This document shows, piece by piece, positions 8,776-18,607 of a DNA stretch of 64,000 bases; position 1 is the first letter of the stretch, and every line of letters begins with the position of its first letter. Origin of the DNA: Candidatus Acetothermia bacterium. GTDB lineage: Bacteria > Bipolaricaulota > Bipolaricaulia > RBG-16-55-9. The stretch is from the NCBI GenBank assembly GCA_016201405.1, contig JACQCZ010000017.1, positions 1 to 64,000 of the forward strand, read 5' to 3'. The translations under genes were made by a program, and so were the position numbers. The notes beneath the pieces were generated by a model that saw only the letters and a program-made list of their open reading frames with translations, searched no databases and was not told where the DNA came from.

Positions 8776-9437
8776 TTCGCGTCCTGATTGCAGATGACCA
8801 CACTCTGGTGCGACAGGCTCTCGGACAGATGTTGCGCACTGAGTCGGACATGATGGTGGTGGATGAGGCTGCCAGTGCTGAAGAGGCCATTCAGCGCTGC
8901 AAATCACTGGAGCCTGATGTGGTGCTGATGGATATTCACATGCCCCATGGATCTGAGGGCATCGATGCGACAAGGCAGATCGCCGAGACAGTCCCCAATG
9001 CCAAAGTGATTATGCTGACCATGGAGCGCCAGGATGAATATCTCTTTGAAGCGATCAAAGCAGGGGCCAAGGGGTACTTGTTAAAGAACGCAGACTCCGA
9101 TGAGCTGTTAAAAGCCATACGAGATGTCGCCTCCGGCGAGGCCACTCTTAATCCGCAAATGGCCCGCAAGGTGCTCGATGAGTTCCGCAGAATTGGTGAG
9201 TCTGAGTCTCAGGATCAGCAATCTGAGCACCTGACAGAGCGAGAGAAGGAGATCTTGGGTCTCCTCAGTCAGGGGGCACCAAATCACGAAATTGCCCAGC
9301 GGTTAGGCATTTCCGAAAAGACAGTACGCAATCGGCTGTCCGTGATCTACGATAAACTCCACATCACGAACCGCACACAGGCCGCCCTGCTGGCCATGAA
9401 GCGGGATTTCTCAATCCCTAAGCAGAAAGACTCATAA
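8772..9437 (+). CDS. NarL/FixJ-family response regulator
   Basis: The 221-aa product has an N-terminal receiver domain (acidic pair D8/D9, phosphoacceptor D54 in VVLMDIHMP, T83, K105) and a C-terminal LuxR-type helix-turn-helix (LTEREKEILGLLSQG, EIAQRLGISEKTV). The start is TTG at 8772, with AAAGGAGG six bases upstream; the codon overlaps the kinase stop (TTGA), so the two are translationally coupled. A frame continuing upstream to 8742 contains that ribosome binding site and is rejected. It is the cognate regulator of the preceding kinase. Its target is unknown; the divergent cupredoxin operon is the nearest candidate. Confidence 0.9.
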   Translation: MIRVLIADDHTLVRQALGQMLRTESDMMVVDEAASAEEAIQRCKSLEPDVVLMDIHMPHGSEGIDATRQIAETVPNAKVIMLTMERQDEYLFEAIKAGAKGYLLKNADSDELLKAIRDVASGEATLNPQMARKVLDEFRRIGESESQDQQSEHLTEREKEILGLLSQGAPNHEIAQRLGISEKTVRNRLSVIYDKLHITNRTQAALLAMKRDFSIPKQKDS

Positions 9438-9589
9438 CGGGGCTCGCAGACAGCTCTTTGTAACGAGATCTTCCTCAACAGCCACGTGCGCTATACGCCG
9501 CCGGAAGTGTGCCGATTCATCGACGCTGCCTTGTTGCTATCCCTTTCCCCTATTTATGGACCCATCCCCGGGAGGCAGCGAGCTCATCG

Positions 9590-10204
9590 TCCGGGGTCAC
9601 GGCAGAGACTCTGGATGACTTACCTGCCATCTATGAGCGAGTCTTGCAAATGGACATCCAGCGCTGGGTGCTCTTCTTTCTCATTTCAGTTGGAAGGGGC
9701 TCTGCTCTTACTGAAATCTCTTCGGCACAGAGTGAGCAGTTTCTCAACTGGCTCTACAACAAGAGTCAGGAGGCTTCATTTGCGATCAAGACAACGGAAG
9801 CGCATCACTTCCGGCGTATTGCATTCTTGCATATGCAGGCCGCGGGACTCTCGGAGCAAGAGATTCTGAAGAGCTCGATTGGGCGCGGGTTTGGCATCCG
9901 GGATGGCAATGGGATTCTCTTCATCTCCCATGTGGGACAGATCTACCCAAGCGGATTTCTGCCCATCCCAACGGGGAATATTATTGGATCGAGTCTGGTC
10001 GAGATCTATCGTGATCATCCTCTTTTCAAATCTCTTCGCAATGTGGAGAGCCTAAGCGGGAAGTGTGGGAACTGTCCATTTCGCTGGATCTGCGGAGGCT
10101 CACGGGCTCGTGCCTATGCGTCCACGGGTGATCCGCTTGAGAGTGATTCTCTCTGTCCATACCAACCTCAATCAAAGGGTGCGGCGCTGGATTGCGACTC
10201 ATGA
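9590..10204 (+). pseudogene. Radical SAM/SPASM protein, N-terminally truncated (TIGR04053/heme d1-type family)
   Basis: The frame from 9509 to 10204 encodes the back half of a radical SAM protein: VTAETLDDLPAIYE, the barrel end ISVGRG, GIRDGNGILFISHVGQIYPSGFLP, then a SPASM domain with CGNCPFRWICGGSRARAYASTGDP and a final Cys (DSLCPYQP). These match the SPASM proteins related to NirJ/AhbD (heme d1 and alternative heme synthesis), in particular the family annotated as TIGR04053. The N-terminal CxxxCxxC cluster motif for SAM cleavage is absent in all frames upstream, where the response regulator gene ends at 9437. The conserved part begins near 9590. It is read as a deletion remnant without activity. 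Confidence 0.65.
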
Positions 10205-10270
10205 AGGACAGGCGCATTCTGCAAGTACCGAAGTGCTCTCATATTTTGTATAACTGTGCAAATGGATCGA

Positions 10271-11872
10271 ATGAAAATCGGTATTCCAAAGGAGATTCAC
10301 AAAGATGAGAGGCGAGTTGCCGCAACTCCCGAATCCGCAAAGCGCCTGATTGAGCTAGGTTTTTCAGTCGCAATTGAGTCCGGGGCTGGCAGCAGCGCTG
10401 ATTTTCCCGATGAGGCCTATCGCAGTGCCAGTGTTGATGTTGTAGCGAACCCTGCCAATCTATGGGCGCAGTCGGATTTTGTCCTAAAAGTCCGCGAGCC
10501 TGAAAATCATCCACAACTCAATCTCCATGAAGTGGACTTGATGCCCGATGGGAGCGCGCTCATGTGCTTCCTCTGGCCGGCTCAAAACCAGCAGCTTTTG
10601 CAGCGACTCACTGCTAAGCGCGCCACAGTCTTTGCGATGGATTGCGTTCCCCGCATCTCGCGGGCACAGAAGCTCGATGCCCTCAGCTCCATGTCCAATC
10701 TGGCCGGATATCGAGCTGTCATCGAAGCGGCGCATCACTTCGGACGAATTTTGGGCGGGCAGATCACTGCTGCCGGCAAGATCTCTCCTGCAAAAGTATT
10801 TGTGATCGGCGCAGGAGTTGCAGGTTTGGCCGCGATTGGTGCGGCGCGCGGACTCGGCGCAGCCGTCTACGCAACAGACACCCGTGCTGAAGTGCGAGAT
10901 CAGATCAAGAGCCTAGGTGCAGAATTTGTCGAGGTTCCCTATCGCGAAGAGGGGAGTGGAACGGGTGGCTATGCCAAAGTCATGAGCGAGGGCTATCAAA
11001 AGGCTCAGCGCGAGATGATCGCCAAGCAGGCTTTAGACTCTGATCTTATCATTACCACCGCCTTAATCCCCGGGAAGCCAGCCCCAAAGCTTATCGCTGC
11101 CTCTGTCGTTGAGATGATGAGGCCCGGGAGCGTCATTGTGGATCTTGCTGCCGAGCAAGGAGGCAACTGCGAGCGCACCTCTCCAGGTGAAGTTGTCGTT
11201 CGCAACTCGGTGACGCTGATTGGCTACACGGATTTGGCGAGCCGTCTGCCACGACAGGCAAGCACACTCTATGCCACAAACCTAGCCAATCTGATCGAAG
11301 AGCTCTGTCCTAATAAAGATGGAGTGCTTCATATAAATCTGGAAGATGAAGTGATTCGCGCTGTGACAGTGACTCAGAATGGGACAATTCTCTGGCCACC
11401 GCCACCTGTTGCCGTATCCAAGCAGCCTGTCGCACCACAGCCACTAAAACCTGCTGTTGCTGGAGCAGCAACAGCAGGTGCCACGAGCAAGCATGTCGAA
11501 CCCAAGAAGAGTGCGACTGCACAATCGGGCAGCCTATTCAAGGCGGTGCTGCCTATGCTAGTTGCGGGGGGCTTCTTATTACTGACCGGTCAGTACGCGC
11601 CGCCCGATCTGATGCAGCATCTGGTCGTCTTTGCGCTCGCCTGCGTCGTGGGCTACATGGTCATTTGGAACGTCTCATCATCGCTGCATACGCCGCTCAT
11701 GAGCGTGACCAATGCGATAAGCAGCATCATTGCAATTGGTGCGCTCATCCAAATCTCCGCTCCAGATTCTCTAATTTTCATTTTGGCTGGAATTGGAATC
11801 TTGCTCACTTCGATCAACATGTTTGGTGGATTCTACGTGACGCAGCGAATGCTGCGCATGTTCAAGAGATAG
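10271..11872 (+). CDS. pntA: Proton-translocating NAD(P)+ transhydrogenase, alpha subunit
   Basis: The protein (about 533 aa) is the alpha subunit of membrane transhydrogenase, which couples hydride exchange between NADH and NADP+ to proton movement. It opens with [22 protein letters not shown] (AlaDh/PNT N-terminal domain), followed by the NAD-binding Rossmann fold ([20 protein letters not shown]), a Pro/Ala/Gln-rich linker around residues 385-425 and four membrane helices at the C-terminus. Domains that are split into PntA1 and PntA2 in some bacteria are fused here, as in E. coli (510 aa). ATG at 10271 matches the usual start; 10262 is an alternative. pntB follows after 11 bp. Confidence 0.92.
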   Translation: MKIGIPKEIHKDERRVAATPESAKRLIELGFSVAIESGAGSSADFPDEAYRSASVDVVANPANLWAQSDFVLKVREPENHPQLNLHEVDLMPDGSALMCFLWPAQNQQLLQRLTAKRATVFAMDCVPRISRAQKLDALSSMSNLAGYRAVIEAAHHFGRILGGQITAAGKISPAKVFVIGAGVAGLAAIGAARGLGAAVYATDTRAEVRDQIKSLGAEFVEVPYREEGSGTGGYAKVMSEGYQKAQREMIAKQALDSDLIITTALIPGKPAPKLIAASVVEMMRPGSVIVDLAAEQGGNCERTSPGEVVVRNSVTLIGYTDLASRLPRQASTLYATNLANLIEELCPNKDGVLHINLEDEVIRAVTVTQNGTILWPPPPVAVSKQPVAPQPLKPAVAGAATAGATSKHVEPKKSATAQSGSLFKAVLPMLVAGGFLLLTGQYAPPDLMQHLVVFALACVVGYMVIWNVSSSLHTPLMSVTNAISSIIAIGALIQISAPDSLIFILAGIGILLTSINMFGGFYVTQRMLRMFKR

Positions 11873-11883
11873 AGGGCTGATTC

Positions 11884-13281
11884 ATGGGCGAAGGACTGAT
11901 TGCCGCAGCTTATTTGATCGCCACAATGCTCTTCATTTTGAGCCTTGGTGGGCTCAGCCATCCGGAGACGGCGCGCAGGGGCAATCTTTTTGGAATGATC
12001 GGGATGGCCTTCGCCGTCGCAGCCACAATCTTGAGCCCTCAGGTCAGTCTCTATCTGCCTATTTTCCTGGCGATGGTGGTTGGCGGCAGCATCGGAATCA
12101 CGGCTGCGACTCGCGTGAAGATGACTCAGATGCCAGAGCTGGTTGCCATCATGCACAGCCTGGTCGGTCTGGCTGCGGTGCTGGTGGGGCTGGCCAATTA
12201 TATTGACCCGACGGCTTACTATGACGGACCAGCCCGAACAGTCCACGGAGTTGAGATCTATTTGGGAATCTTAATCGGAGCCGTAACATTCACGGGCTCG
12301 GTCATTGCCTTTGGAAAGCTCTCGGGAAGAATCACCGGAAAGCCGCTGCTGTTGCCGGGACGTCATACAATCAACTTCGTGATTCTCGTGGGAGTTATAC
12401 TTGCTGGAAGCTGGTTCATCGGTGCGAGGTCACATGAAGAGGGAATGATCCCTCTCGGCATCATGATCGTTTTGGCGCTCCTCTTTGGCATCCACATGGT
12501 GATGGCCATCGGCGGGGCCGATATGCCGGTCGTGATCTCGATGCTCAACAGCTACTCCGGCTGGGCGGCATCTGCAACAGGCTTCATGCTCGGCAACGAT
12601 CTTTTGATCGTGACGGGTGCATTGGTCGGCTCATCGGGTGCGATTCTCTCTTACATCATGTGCCGCGCCATGAACCGGCACTTTCTCTCGGTGATCGCAG
12701 GGGGCTTTGGCACTGAGGGCGGGGCAGTTGTTGCATCCCAAGCTCCTGCTGGTGATGTCATTCCGATCACAGCGCAACAGACAGCGGAGCTTCTCCGCAG
12801 GGCGAAAAATGTCATTATTGTGCCTGGCTATGGCATGGCCGTGGCACAAGCCCAGCATTCGGTCTATGAGCTCACAACATTACTCAAAGAGAAGAATGTC
12901 AATGTCCGCTTTGCAATTCACCCGGTGGCAGGGCGCATGCCGGGTCACATGAACGTCTTGCTGGCAGAGGCTCATGTGCCGTATGACATCGTCTTTGAGA
13001 TGGATGAGATCAACAAGGACTTTCCAGATTCAGACGTGGCCATGGTCATTGGAGCCAACGACATCGTCAATCCATCCGCGATGGAAGACCCCAAGAGCCC
13101 CATCGCCGGGATGCCCGTGCTTGAAGTCTGGAAAGCCAAAACCTCCATTGTGATGAAGCGCTCGATGTCCTCTGGCTATGCGGGCGTTGACAACCCCTTA
13201 TTCTACAAAGCAAACAACAGAATGTTGTTTGGCGATGCCAAGAAGATGCTCGATGAAGTGATCGCTGCCTTAAAAAGCTAG
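11884..13281 (+). CDS. pntB: Proton-translocating NAD(P)+ transhydrogenase, beta subunit
   Basis: The product (465 aa, the usual length) is the beta subunit of transhydrogenase. About nine membrane helices (residues 1-265) are followed by the NADP(H)-binding domain III, with the fingerprint [17 protein letters not shown], the [22 protein letters not shown] region and the NADP-contact stretch [12 protein letters not shown]. The helix region contains the conserved HSLVGLAA and [19 protein letters not shown] motifs. It forms an operon with pntA 11 bp upstream and probably supplies NADPH from the proton gradient, or the reverse. The genes lie next to a second ion-coupled complex (the Ehr operon) read from the opposite strand. 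Confidence 0.93.
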   Translation: MGEGLIAAAYLIATMLFILSLGGLSHPETARRGNLFGMIGMAFAVAATILSPQVSLYLPIFLAMVVGGSIGITAATRVKMTQMPELVAIMHSLVGLAAVLVGLANYIDPTAYYDGPARTVHGVEIYLGILIGAVTFTGSVIAFGKLSGRITGKPLLLPGRHTINFVILVGVILAGSWFIGARSHEEGMIPLGIMIVLALLFGIHMVMAIGGADMPVVISMLNSYSGWAASATGFMLGNDLLIVTGALVGSSGAILSYIMCRAMNRHFLSVIAGGFGTEGGAVVASQAPAGDVIPITAQQTAELLRRAKNVIIVPGYGMAVAQAQHSVYELTTLLKEKNVNVRFAIHPVAGRMPGHMNVLLAEAHVPYDIVFEMDEINKDFPDSDVAMVIGANDIVNPSAMEDPKSPIAGMPVLEVWKAKTSIVMKRSMSSGYAGVDNPLFYKANNRMLFGDAKKMLDEVIAALKS

Positions 13282-13327
13282 GTCTTCTTTAGACATCTGC
13301 AAATGGTGATATTCGCTTCATCGCATA

Positions 13328-14542
13328 TCAAACGAATACGTGTTCAAGCACATTTCCGAGCCGCCGGATGCCCTCAACGATGAGATCGGGCGCGCAGTAC
13401 GAGAAGTTGAGCCTCATAGAGTTCCAGCCGCTCCCGTCGGAGTAGAAGGCTCCTCCAGGCACAAAGGCCACTCTCTCTTGGATTGCGATCTTGAGAATCT
13501 CGCGGGTGTCAAATGGCTTCGGAAGCGTGGCCCAGAGGAAGAGGCCTCCTTTGGGCTCTGTCCACTCGATTTCGCCCGGGAAGTACTCTTCCAGCGCGCT
13601 CAGCATCACCTGGAGCCTCTCTCCATAAGCGCGCCGAATCCTCTGGATATGCTGATCTAAGAATCCGCCTTTGGCCACTTCATACGCCACCATCTGATCA
13701 AAGGTGCTGCTGTGCAGATCCGTACCCTGCTTGGCCAGGACCAGCTTCTGGATGACTGATGGGGCCGCAATCACCCATCCTAAGCGAATTCCTGGTGCTA
13801 AGATCTTCGAGAATGTGCTCAGATAGATGACATTTCCTGAATATCCGCTCTTGCTGGGCGTTTCGCTATCCAAAGCGGCCAGCGGAGGAAGGTGATCTCC
13901 CTGATAGCGGAGCTGCCCATAGGGGTCATCCTCAACGATGGGCACTCCTTCACGAGAGGCGATCTCAATCAGCTTCTTGCGGCGCTCCAAGGAGAGCGTG
14001 ACTCCTGCTGGATTGTGAAAATTGGGCAATGCATAAATAAACTTCGATCCGGCTCGCAGGGCTTCTGCGACCTGTTCAACACACATACCCTGGTCATCGA
14101 GCGGGATGGGGATGTATTCAGCCTGATAGGTCCCCCAGGCTTGCAGCGCGCCCAAATAGGTCGGATGCTCAATGAGAATGTTATCCCCACTATTGATAAA
14201 GACTTTTCCGATCAGATCGAGTGCCTGTTGAGAGCCGCTTGTGATCAAGATATTTTCAGGACCGACGTTGATTCCATATCGGACCGAATGGCGGGCGATC
14301 ATCTCCCGCAGAGGCAGATGGCCTTCTGTCGTGCTGTACTGCAGCGCCTGCTCTCCATGCTCTCTCAGCACCCGGCTGCAAGCCTCTTCAAATTCATGAA
14401 CCGGGAAGACATCGGGAGCGGGAAGACCTCCGGCAAACGAGATGATGTCAGGATGGGTTGTCAGCTTCAGAAGCTCTCGAATGATCGAGGCTTCCATGGT
14501 GTGCGTGCGCTGGGCATATCGATTTGACCACCGAGTCTCCAC
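13328..14542 (-). CDS. PLP-dependent aminotransferase, class I (LysN/2-aminoadipate transaminase-like)
   Basis: This 404-aa fold type I aminotransferase has the N-terminal motif IISFAGGLPAPDVFP, GSQQALDLIGKVF, the PNFHNPAGVTLSLERR segment, VEDDPYGQLRY and the PLP-binding lysine in STFSKILAPGIRLGW. These are typical of the MocR-like/LysN group that acts on 2-aminoadipate, aromatic or branched-chain substrates; the exact substrate is not predictable. A GTG at 14542 preceded by GAGGAGG is chosen; the frame extends to 14605 but that part overlaps the promoter. It is transcribed from its own promoter, downstream of the Ehr operon on the same strand. Confidence 0.87.
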   Translation of the reverse strand: METRWSNRYAQRTHTMEASIIRELLKLTTHPDIISFAGGLPAPDVFPVHEFEEACSRVLREHGEQALQYSTTEGHLPLREMIARHSVRYGINVGPENILITSGSQQALDLIGKVFINSGDNILIEHPTYLGALQAWGTYQAEYIPIPLDDQGMCVEQVAEALRAGSKFIYALPNFHNPAGVTLSLERRKKLIEIASREGVPIVEDDPYGQLRYQGDHLPPLAALDSETPSKSGYSGNVIYLSTFSKILAPGIRLGWVIAAPSVIQKLVLAKQGTDLHSSTFDQMVAYEVAKGGFLDQHIQRIRRAYGERLQVMLSALEEYFPGEIEWTEPKGGLFLWATLPKPFDTREILKIAIQERVAFVPGGAFYSDGSGWNSMRLNFSYCAPDLIVEGIRRLGNVLEHVFV

Positions 14543-14573
14543 GTCCGCCTCCTCTCTATGAGCGTCCGACAAA

Positions 14574-14605
14574 ATTATACTAGAAGTATGCTTCCTTTGA
14601 TTCAA
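14574..14605 (-). promoter_or_regulatory. Sigma-70-type promoter of the aminotransferase gene
   Basis: On the minus strand TTGAAT (14605-14600) is followed after 17 bp by TAGTAT, which overlaps a perfect TATAAT (14579-14574). Transcription would begin about 25 bp before the GTG start at 14542. This placement also argues against the longer reading frame that would start at 14605. Confidence 0.55.
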
Positions 14606-14666
14606 TGATTATGCTCATGTGATGGGGCTATGCATGAATGGAGATGAAGATTTGAAATTATTTTGA

Positions 14667-15494
14667 TCAATGAATGGAAAGTCTCCCCATGGCTAAGAGA
14701 AGGCCATGTAATAGCGCCTGGGGCCGTGGCGGGCAGCCCGGGATATAAATATCTACGGGTACAATTTTGTCGACTCCACCCCGGCTGGCGTAACTCTCAC
14801 CAAAGATTCCTCCGCTGCAGCCGCAAGCCCCGACAGCGACCACCACTTTGGGATCGGGTGTGGCCTCGTACGTCTTTTGAAGCGCGATCTCAAGATTTCG
14901 GGTCACGGGCCCCGTCACCAAAAGCATATCGGCGTGGCGAGGTGAGGCGACGAAGTGCATGCCAAACCTCTCCAGATCAAAGATGGGATTCTGCAGTGCT
15001 GCAATCTCCAGCTCACAGCCATTGCATGAGCCCGCATCCACGTGGCGAATGTGGAGGGAGCGCCCCAGGGTTTTGAAGATCTCATCTCGAACCCGCTCGC
15101 CCAGCTCTTCGATTGAAGCCTCTCTTTTGGGGAGATGGACGCCAGTCAATTTGCCGTCAACATACTCAGCGCTCGTAATCAGCCGGGCTTTGAAGAATGT
15201 AGCCAGCTCAAACTCTTGGCTCATGGTGATCGCTTCTGGCACGGCTTCTGCGCACCGCCCGCAGAAGATGCAGCTTGCATAGGACAGACTTGCTTTTGAT
15301 CGAGTTCCGTCGGTTTCAACAGCAATGGCGCCAGTTGGGCAGACTTTTTCAGCCTCTTTGAGCCGCTCAATTGAGATCTTCTCAAAATTGATCACTGGAG
15401 CACCGAGGAAATTCTCAGGAGGAAGATCGGGCAGACGCGGGTATTGCGTCGTCACGAGCCCCGTTTGCAGACTCTTTCTAAGAAACTTGAGCAC
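14667..15494 (-). CDS. ehrS: Ehr complex small subunit: ferredoxin-like domain fused to NuoB/HycG-like domain
   Basis: The 275-aa protein (GTG start, RBS AGGAGGAG) combines a ferredoxin-like region with a NuoB/hydrogenase small-subunit domain. Residues 45-90 carry C52 (VCPTGAI) and CIFCGRC (C75, C78, C81), enough for one [4Fe-4S] cluster. Residues 145-275 carry CNGCELE (C157, C160), GACGCSGG (C224, C226) and GCPP (C254), the proximal/N2-type cluster site. It is the last gene of a six-gene minus-strand operon in the order described for Ehr (ehrABCDLS) and for Hyc/Hyf. It should sit on the cytoplasmic arm and pass electrons from a soluble donor, probably ferredoxin, toward the large subunit. 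Confidence 0.85.
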   Translation of the reverse strand: MLKFLRKSLQTGLVTTQYPRLPDLPPENFLGAPVINFEKISIERLKEAEKVCPTGAIAVETDGTRSKASLSYASCIFCGRCAEAVPEAITMSQEFELATFFKARLITSAEYVDGKLTGVHLPKREASIEELGERVRDEIFKTLGRSLHIRHVDAGSCNGCELEIAALQNPIFDLERFGMHFVASPRHADMLLVTGPVTRNLEIALQKTYEATPDPKVVVAVGACGCSGGIFGESYASRGGVDKIVPVDIYIPGCPPRPQALLHGLLLAMGRLSIH

Positions 15495-15502
15495 GTCTCC
15501 TC

Positions 15503-17095
15503 CTAGCGGTCATTGCCTGAATAGGACAGGTTGAAGCTCTTGTTGATGAGCGGAAAGTCAGGGACGATATTCCCTTGGACGGCAAAAAGAAGCGCAGGCC
15601 AGTTATGAAACGAGGGGTCATCAATCTTGTAACGAGTGATGGCTCCATGAGAATCGGTCTCAAGGGCATGAAGAATGGGGCCGCGCCAGCCTTCACAATA
15701 TCCCAGCGCAAAAGCACTCTTCGGCAATTCAGGCGTTGAAATTTTGATGGGGCCGTCTGGAATCTTCTGAAGGATCTGCTCAATGATCTGCGTTGATTCC
15801 ATCACTTCATCGATGCGTACTTGAGTGCGAGCCATAACATCGCCAGTCTGGCGAGTCGGAACATTAAAGGTGAGACGGGAATAGCCAAGATGAGGGTGAT
15901 CTCGGCGGAAGTCACGATCGAGGCCTGATGCTCGCCCAGCGATTCCGACGATGCCTATATCCTTCGCAGTACTTTGGTGCAGAATTCCGGTAGTCTCTAA
16001 ACGATCCACAACCGAGGCGCTATTCATCAAAATTTGGTCCAGCTCTCTCAACTCCTCTCGGACTTTGATCATGAGAGACTTGATCTCTGGAATAATAGAG
16101 AGTGAAAGATCGCGCCGAACGCCACCCAGCGCATTGACGCCTCGAATGAGGCGGCTGCCCCAGAGCCTTTCATTGAGGCTCATCACATCTTCACGGACGC
16201 GCATGGCATGGGCATAGCCAATCAAGAAGGCCACATCGTTGGCGATCATGCCGATGTCGCTCAGATGATTGTGGATTCGCTCCAGCTCAAGACAGAGTAT
16301 TCGCAGCGACTGCGCTCTTTCAGGAATTGTGAGACCGCACATGCGCTCAACGGCATGACAGAAGGCCGTTGAATGGCCAAAGGTCGAGTCGCCAGAGACT
16401 CTCTCCGAAAGATGCAGCACTCGCTCTGGAGAGAGACCCTCTGCCAACTTCTCCGTTCCCTTATGGGTATAGAAGAGCTGAGCCTGGAGGCGGATGATCG
16501 GCTCTCCCGCAACGCTAAAGCGAAAATGTCCCGGCTCGATGATCCCTGCATGAATGGGCCCTACGGGAATCTCGAGCACTCCTTCGCCTTCGACTGAAGC
16601 GATTGGAAAGTCTCCATCCACGCGAGTAGGGTTTGAATGGATAGAAAAGTCCTTGCGCATTGCAAACGTTGACGATGGCCAATCGGGATGTGACCACAGG
16701 GCCTTCGGATTGGGGTGTCCTACAGCAGTCAGTCCAAACGTATCTTGAATCTCACGCTCGGCCCAATTGGCCGCGATGAGATGTGCGGCAACCGAGGGGA
16801 AGTCTGGCTGGTCTGCGCTGACCGGTGCATGAATGACCAAGAATAATTTTTCGTTGTCGAGCGAAAAGAGATAATGCAGCTTGAACTGATGCTCTTGCTT
16901 GCATCCATCACTGGCCCAGGCTGAGACAAAAAAAGCTTTCCATTGGTGGTGCACGAAGAGACAAATTTTGGGGAGCCAGTCGAGTCTCTCTGACAAGAGC
17001 TCAACCTGAATCTCGTCCTCATGCTGCACATAAATTTTTGCCAAGTGGTCTGCAAACTCGCTCTGCAGCGTCTCCATAATTAATCGTGAGCTCAT
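15503..17095 (-). CDS. ehrL: Ehr complex large subunit: NuoC-NuoD fusion without NiFe ligands
   Basis: This 530-aa protein resembles HycE/HyfG: a NuoC-like N-terminal part (residues 1-150) and a NuoD/hydrogenase large-subunit part (from about 175). In real [NiFe] hydrogenases two CxxC motifs hold the metal. Here the first is replaced by RVSGDSTFGHS (S234, S237) and the last 63 residues, where the second belongs, have no cysteine. The conserved GHFRF and ERIHNHLSDIG segments remain. It therefore cannot bind a NiFe centre and should not make or use H2. The genes fit the energy-converting hydrogenase-related (Ehr) class. Its ATG overlaps the stop of the preceding gene (ATGA). Confidence 0.88.
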   Translation of the reverse strand: MSSRLIMETLQSEFADHLAKIYVQHEDEIQVELLSERLDWLPKICLFVHHQWKAFFVSAWASDGCKQEHQFKLHYLFSLDNEKLFLVIHAPVSADQPDFPSVAAHLIAANWAEREIQDTFGLTAVGHPNPKALWSHPDWPSSTFAMRKDFSIHSNPTRVDGDFPIASVEGEGVLEIPVGPIHAGIIEPGHFRFSVAGEPIIRLQAQLFYTHKGTEKLAEGLSPERVLHLSERVSGDSTFGHSTAFCHAVERMCGLTIPERAQSLRILCLELERIHNHLSDIGMIANDVAFLIGYAHAMRVREDVMSLNERLWGSRLIRGVNALGGVRRDLSLSIIPEIKSLMIKVREELRELDQILMNSASVVDRLETTGILHQSTAKDIGIVGIAGRASGLDRDFRRDHPHLGYSRLTFNVPTRQTGDVMARTQVRIDEVMESTQIIEQILQKIPDGPIKISTPELPKSAFALGYCEGWRGPILHALETDSHGAITRYKIDDPSFHNWPALLFAVQGNIVPDFPLINKSFNLSYSGNDR

Positions 17096-18603
17096 GGAAC
17101 ATTCACCGCCGCGATCGCTTGTTGCAGAAGTGTGTGGAGCGGGTTTGGAATATAGAGCCCGAGCAGTAAAACCAGAAAGACCAATAGTGCCATGGGCCAG
17201 AGCCGCATCGCTGGAGCCTCTTCAGGTACCACGCCTTCTGGAGCGCTCCCAAAGACCATACGGCTGGCATGAATAATAAACCCTGCAAACGCGATAGCCA
17301 AAAAGAGCAATACAAATCCAGAGATCCAATAACGGCCAGCGGAGAATCCGGCTGCCAAGATGAGAAATTCACTCAAAAATGTCCCAAATGGAGGCACTCC
17401 GGAGATGGCCAGCGTTCCAAGAAAGAAGAAGATCGCAGCGAAGGGCATAATCTTGGCTGCGCCTACGACACGGAATATCTCTCTGGTGTGATATTTGAGC
17501 AAAATATTTCCCGCGCCCATGAATGCCAAGGCCTTTGAAAGTGCATGATTTAGAACATGCAGCAATGATCCAAATTGAGAGAGCGGCGTTCCTAAGCCAA
17601 TGCCTACGGCGATCAGGCCCATATGCTTAATGCTAGAATAGGCAAAGAGGCGCTTGTAATCTTTCTGGACGAGAATGAAGGGCGTGGCGATTCCGATGGA
17701 GAGAAGCCCAAAGATAAGCAGAAGATTTGCCGAAAAGCCTGCCGTGACCGGGCTGGCTAAGAGCAGATGATGATATCTCAAGATGCCATACATGGCGGCA
17801 TTGATCAGTACTCCAGAAAGCAGAGCACTGATGGGAGTGGGTGCATGGCTGTGCGCATCCGGCAGCCAGGTGTGCATCGGTGCCAGACCGGCCTTTGTTC
17901 CATATCCAACTAACAAAAAGATAAAGGCCAGCTTCAAGATGCTTGGATCGAGCAGATGGGCGATAGCCGGATTGGAAAGATCCGTCCAGTTGAGCGATCC
18001 AGCTCCATTTTGAAAGGCAGACTGCGCTGAGAAATAGACCAGAATCGTCCCAAAGAGAGCAAAGGTAATCCCGACAGAGCCTAGAATGAGATACTTCCAG
18101 GCCGCTTCAACGGACTCCTCGCGGTCATAGAGCCCAACCAAAAATGCTGAAGCGAGAGTCGTTCCTTCAACCATCACCCAGAGCACTCCCAAATTGTTGG
18201 CAACAACAGCAGAGAGCATCGTAAAGAGAAAGAGATTGAGCAGGAAGTGATAGAGGCGCAGCCGCCCGGCGTCGATTGTGCCCTGCGCGTATTCCTCGTG
18301 AATATAACTGACTGAATAGATATTGGCCAAAAGCCCGATGACAGAAATGATGAGCACCAGATAGGCGCTGAGGCCATCTGCATAGAGAAAGTTGTTGAGT
18401 GCCGATGCCGAGCCATTGGCGAGAACTTTATCAACCAGCAGAAGACCAAAAAGAAGTGTGATCATTGAGCCGGTCACGCTGATCGCGCCCATCTCACGCC
18501 TCGTCCCGATCCATGCACAGAAAATCCCCGCAAGGAGAGGCGTCAGCAGCATCAAGAGAATGGCATCATCTTGAATGAAATGAATAATTGATTCGATTCC
18601 CAT
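17092..18603 (-). CDS. ehrD: Ehr complex antiporter-like membrane subunit (HyfF/NuoM-N type)
   Basis: The product (503 aa) has about 14 predicted membrane helices and the proton_antipo_M signature of complex I antiporter-like subunits. The key features are visible: a glutamate in WVMVEGTTLASAFLVGLYDRE, the lysine of GYGTKAGLAPMHTWLPDAHSHAPTPISALLSG, the KRLFAYSSIKHMG helix and a later lysine (NHALSKALAFMGAG). Closest relatives are HyfF and HycC-like subunits of Hyf, formate hydrogenlyase and Ehr. It should pump protons or sodium across the membrane. It overlaps ehrL by 4 bp and starts 4 bp after the HyfE-like gene, so the operon is tightly coupled. Confidence 0.88.
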   Translation of the reverse strand: MGIESIIHFIQDDAILLMLLTPLLAGIFCAWIGTRREMGAISVTGSMITLLFGLLLVDKVLANGSASALNNFLYADGLSAYLVLIISVIGLLANIYSVSYIHEEYAQGTIDAGRLRLYHFLLNLFLFTMLSAVVANNLGVLWVMVEGTTLASAFLVGLYDREESVEAAWKYLILGSVGITFALFGTILVYFSAQSAFQNGAGSLNWTDLSNPAIAHLLDPSILKLAFIFLLVGYGTKAGLAPMHTWLPDAHSHAPTPISALLSGVLINAAMYGILRYHHLLLASPVTAGFSANLLLIFGLLSIGIATPFILVQKDYKRLFAYSSIKHMGLIAVGIGLGTPLSQFGSLLHVLNHALSKALAFMGAGNILLKYHTREIFRVVGAAKIMPFAAIFFFLGTLAISGVPPFGTFLSEFLILAAGFSAGRYWISGFVLLFLAIAFAGFIIHASRMVFGSAPEGVVPEEAPAMRLWPMALLVFLVLLLGLYIPNPLHTLLQQAIAAVNVP

Positions 18604-18607
18604 AGTC

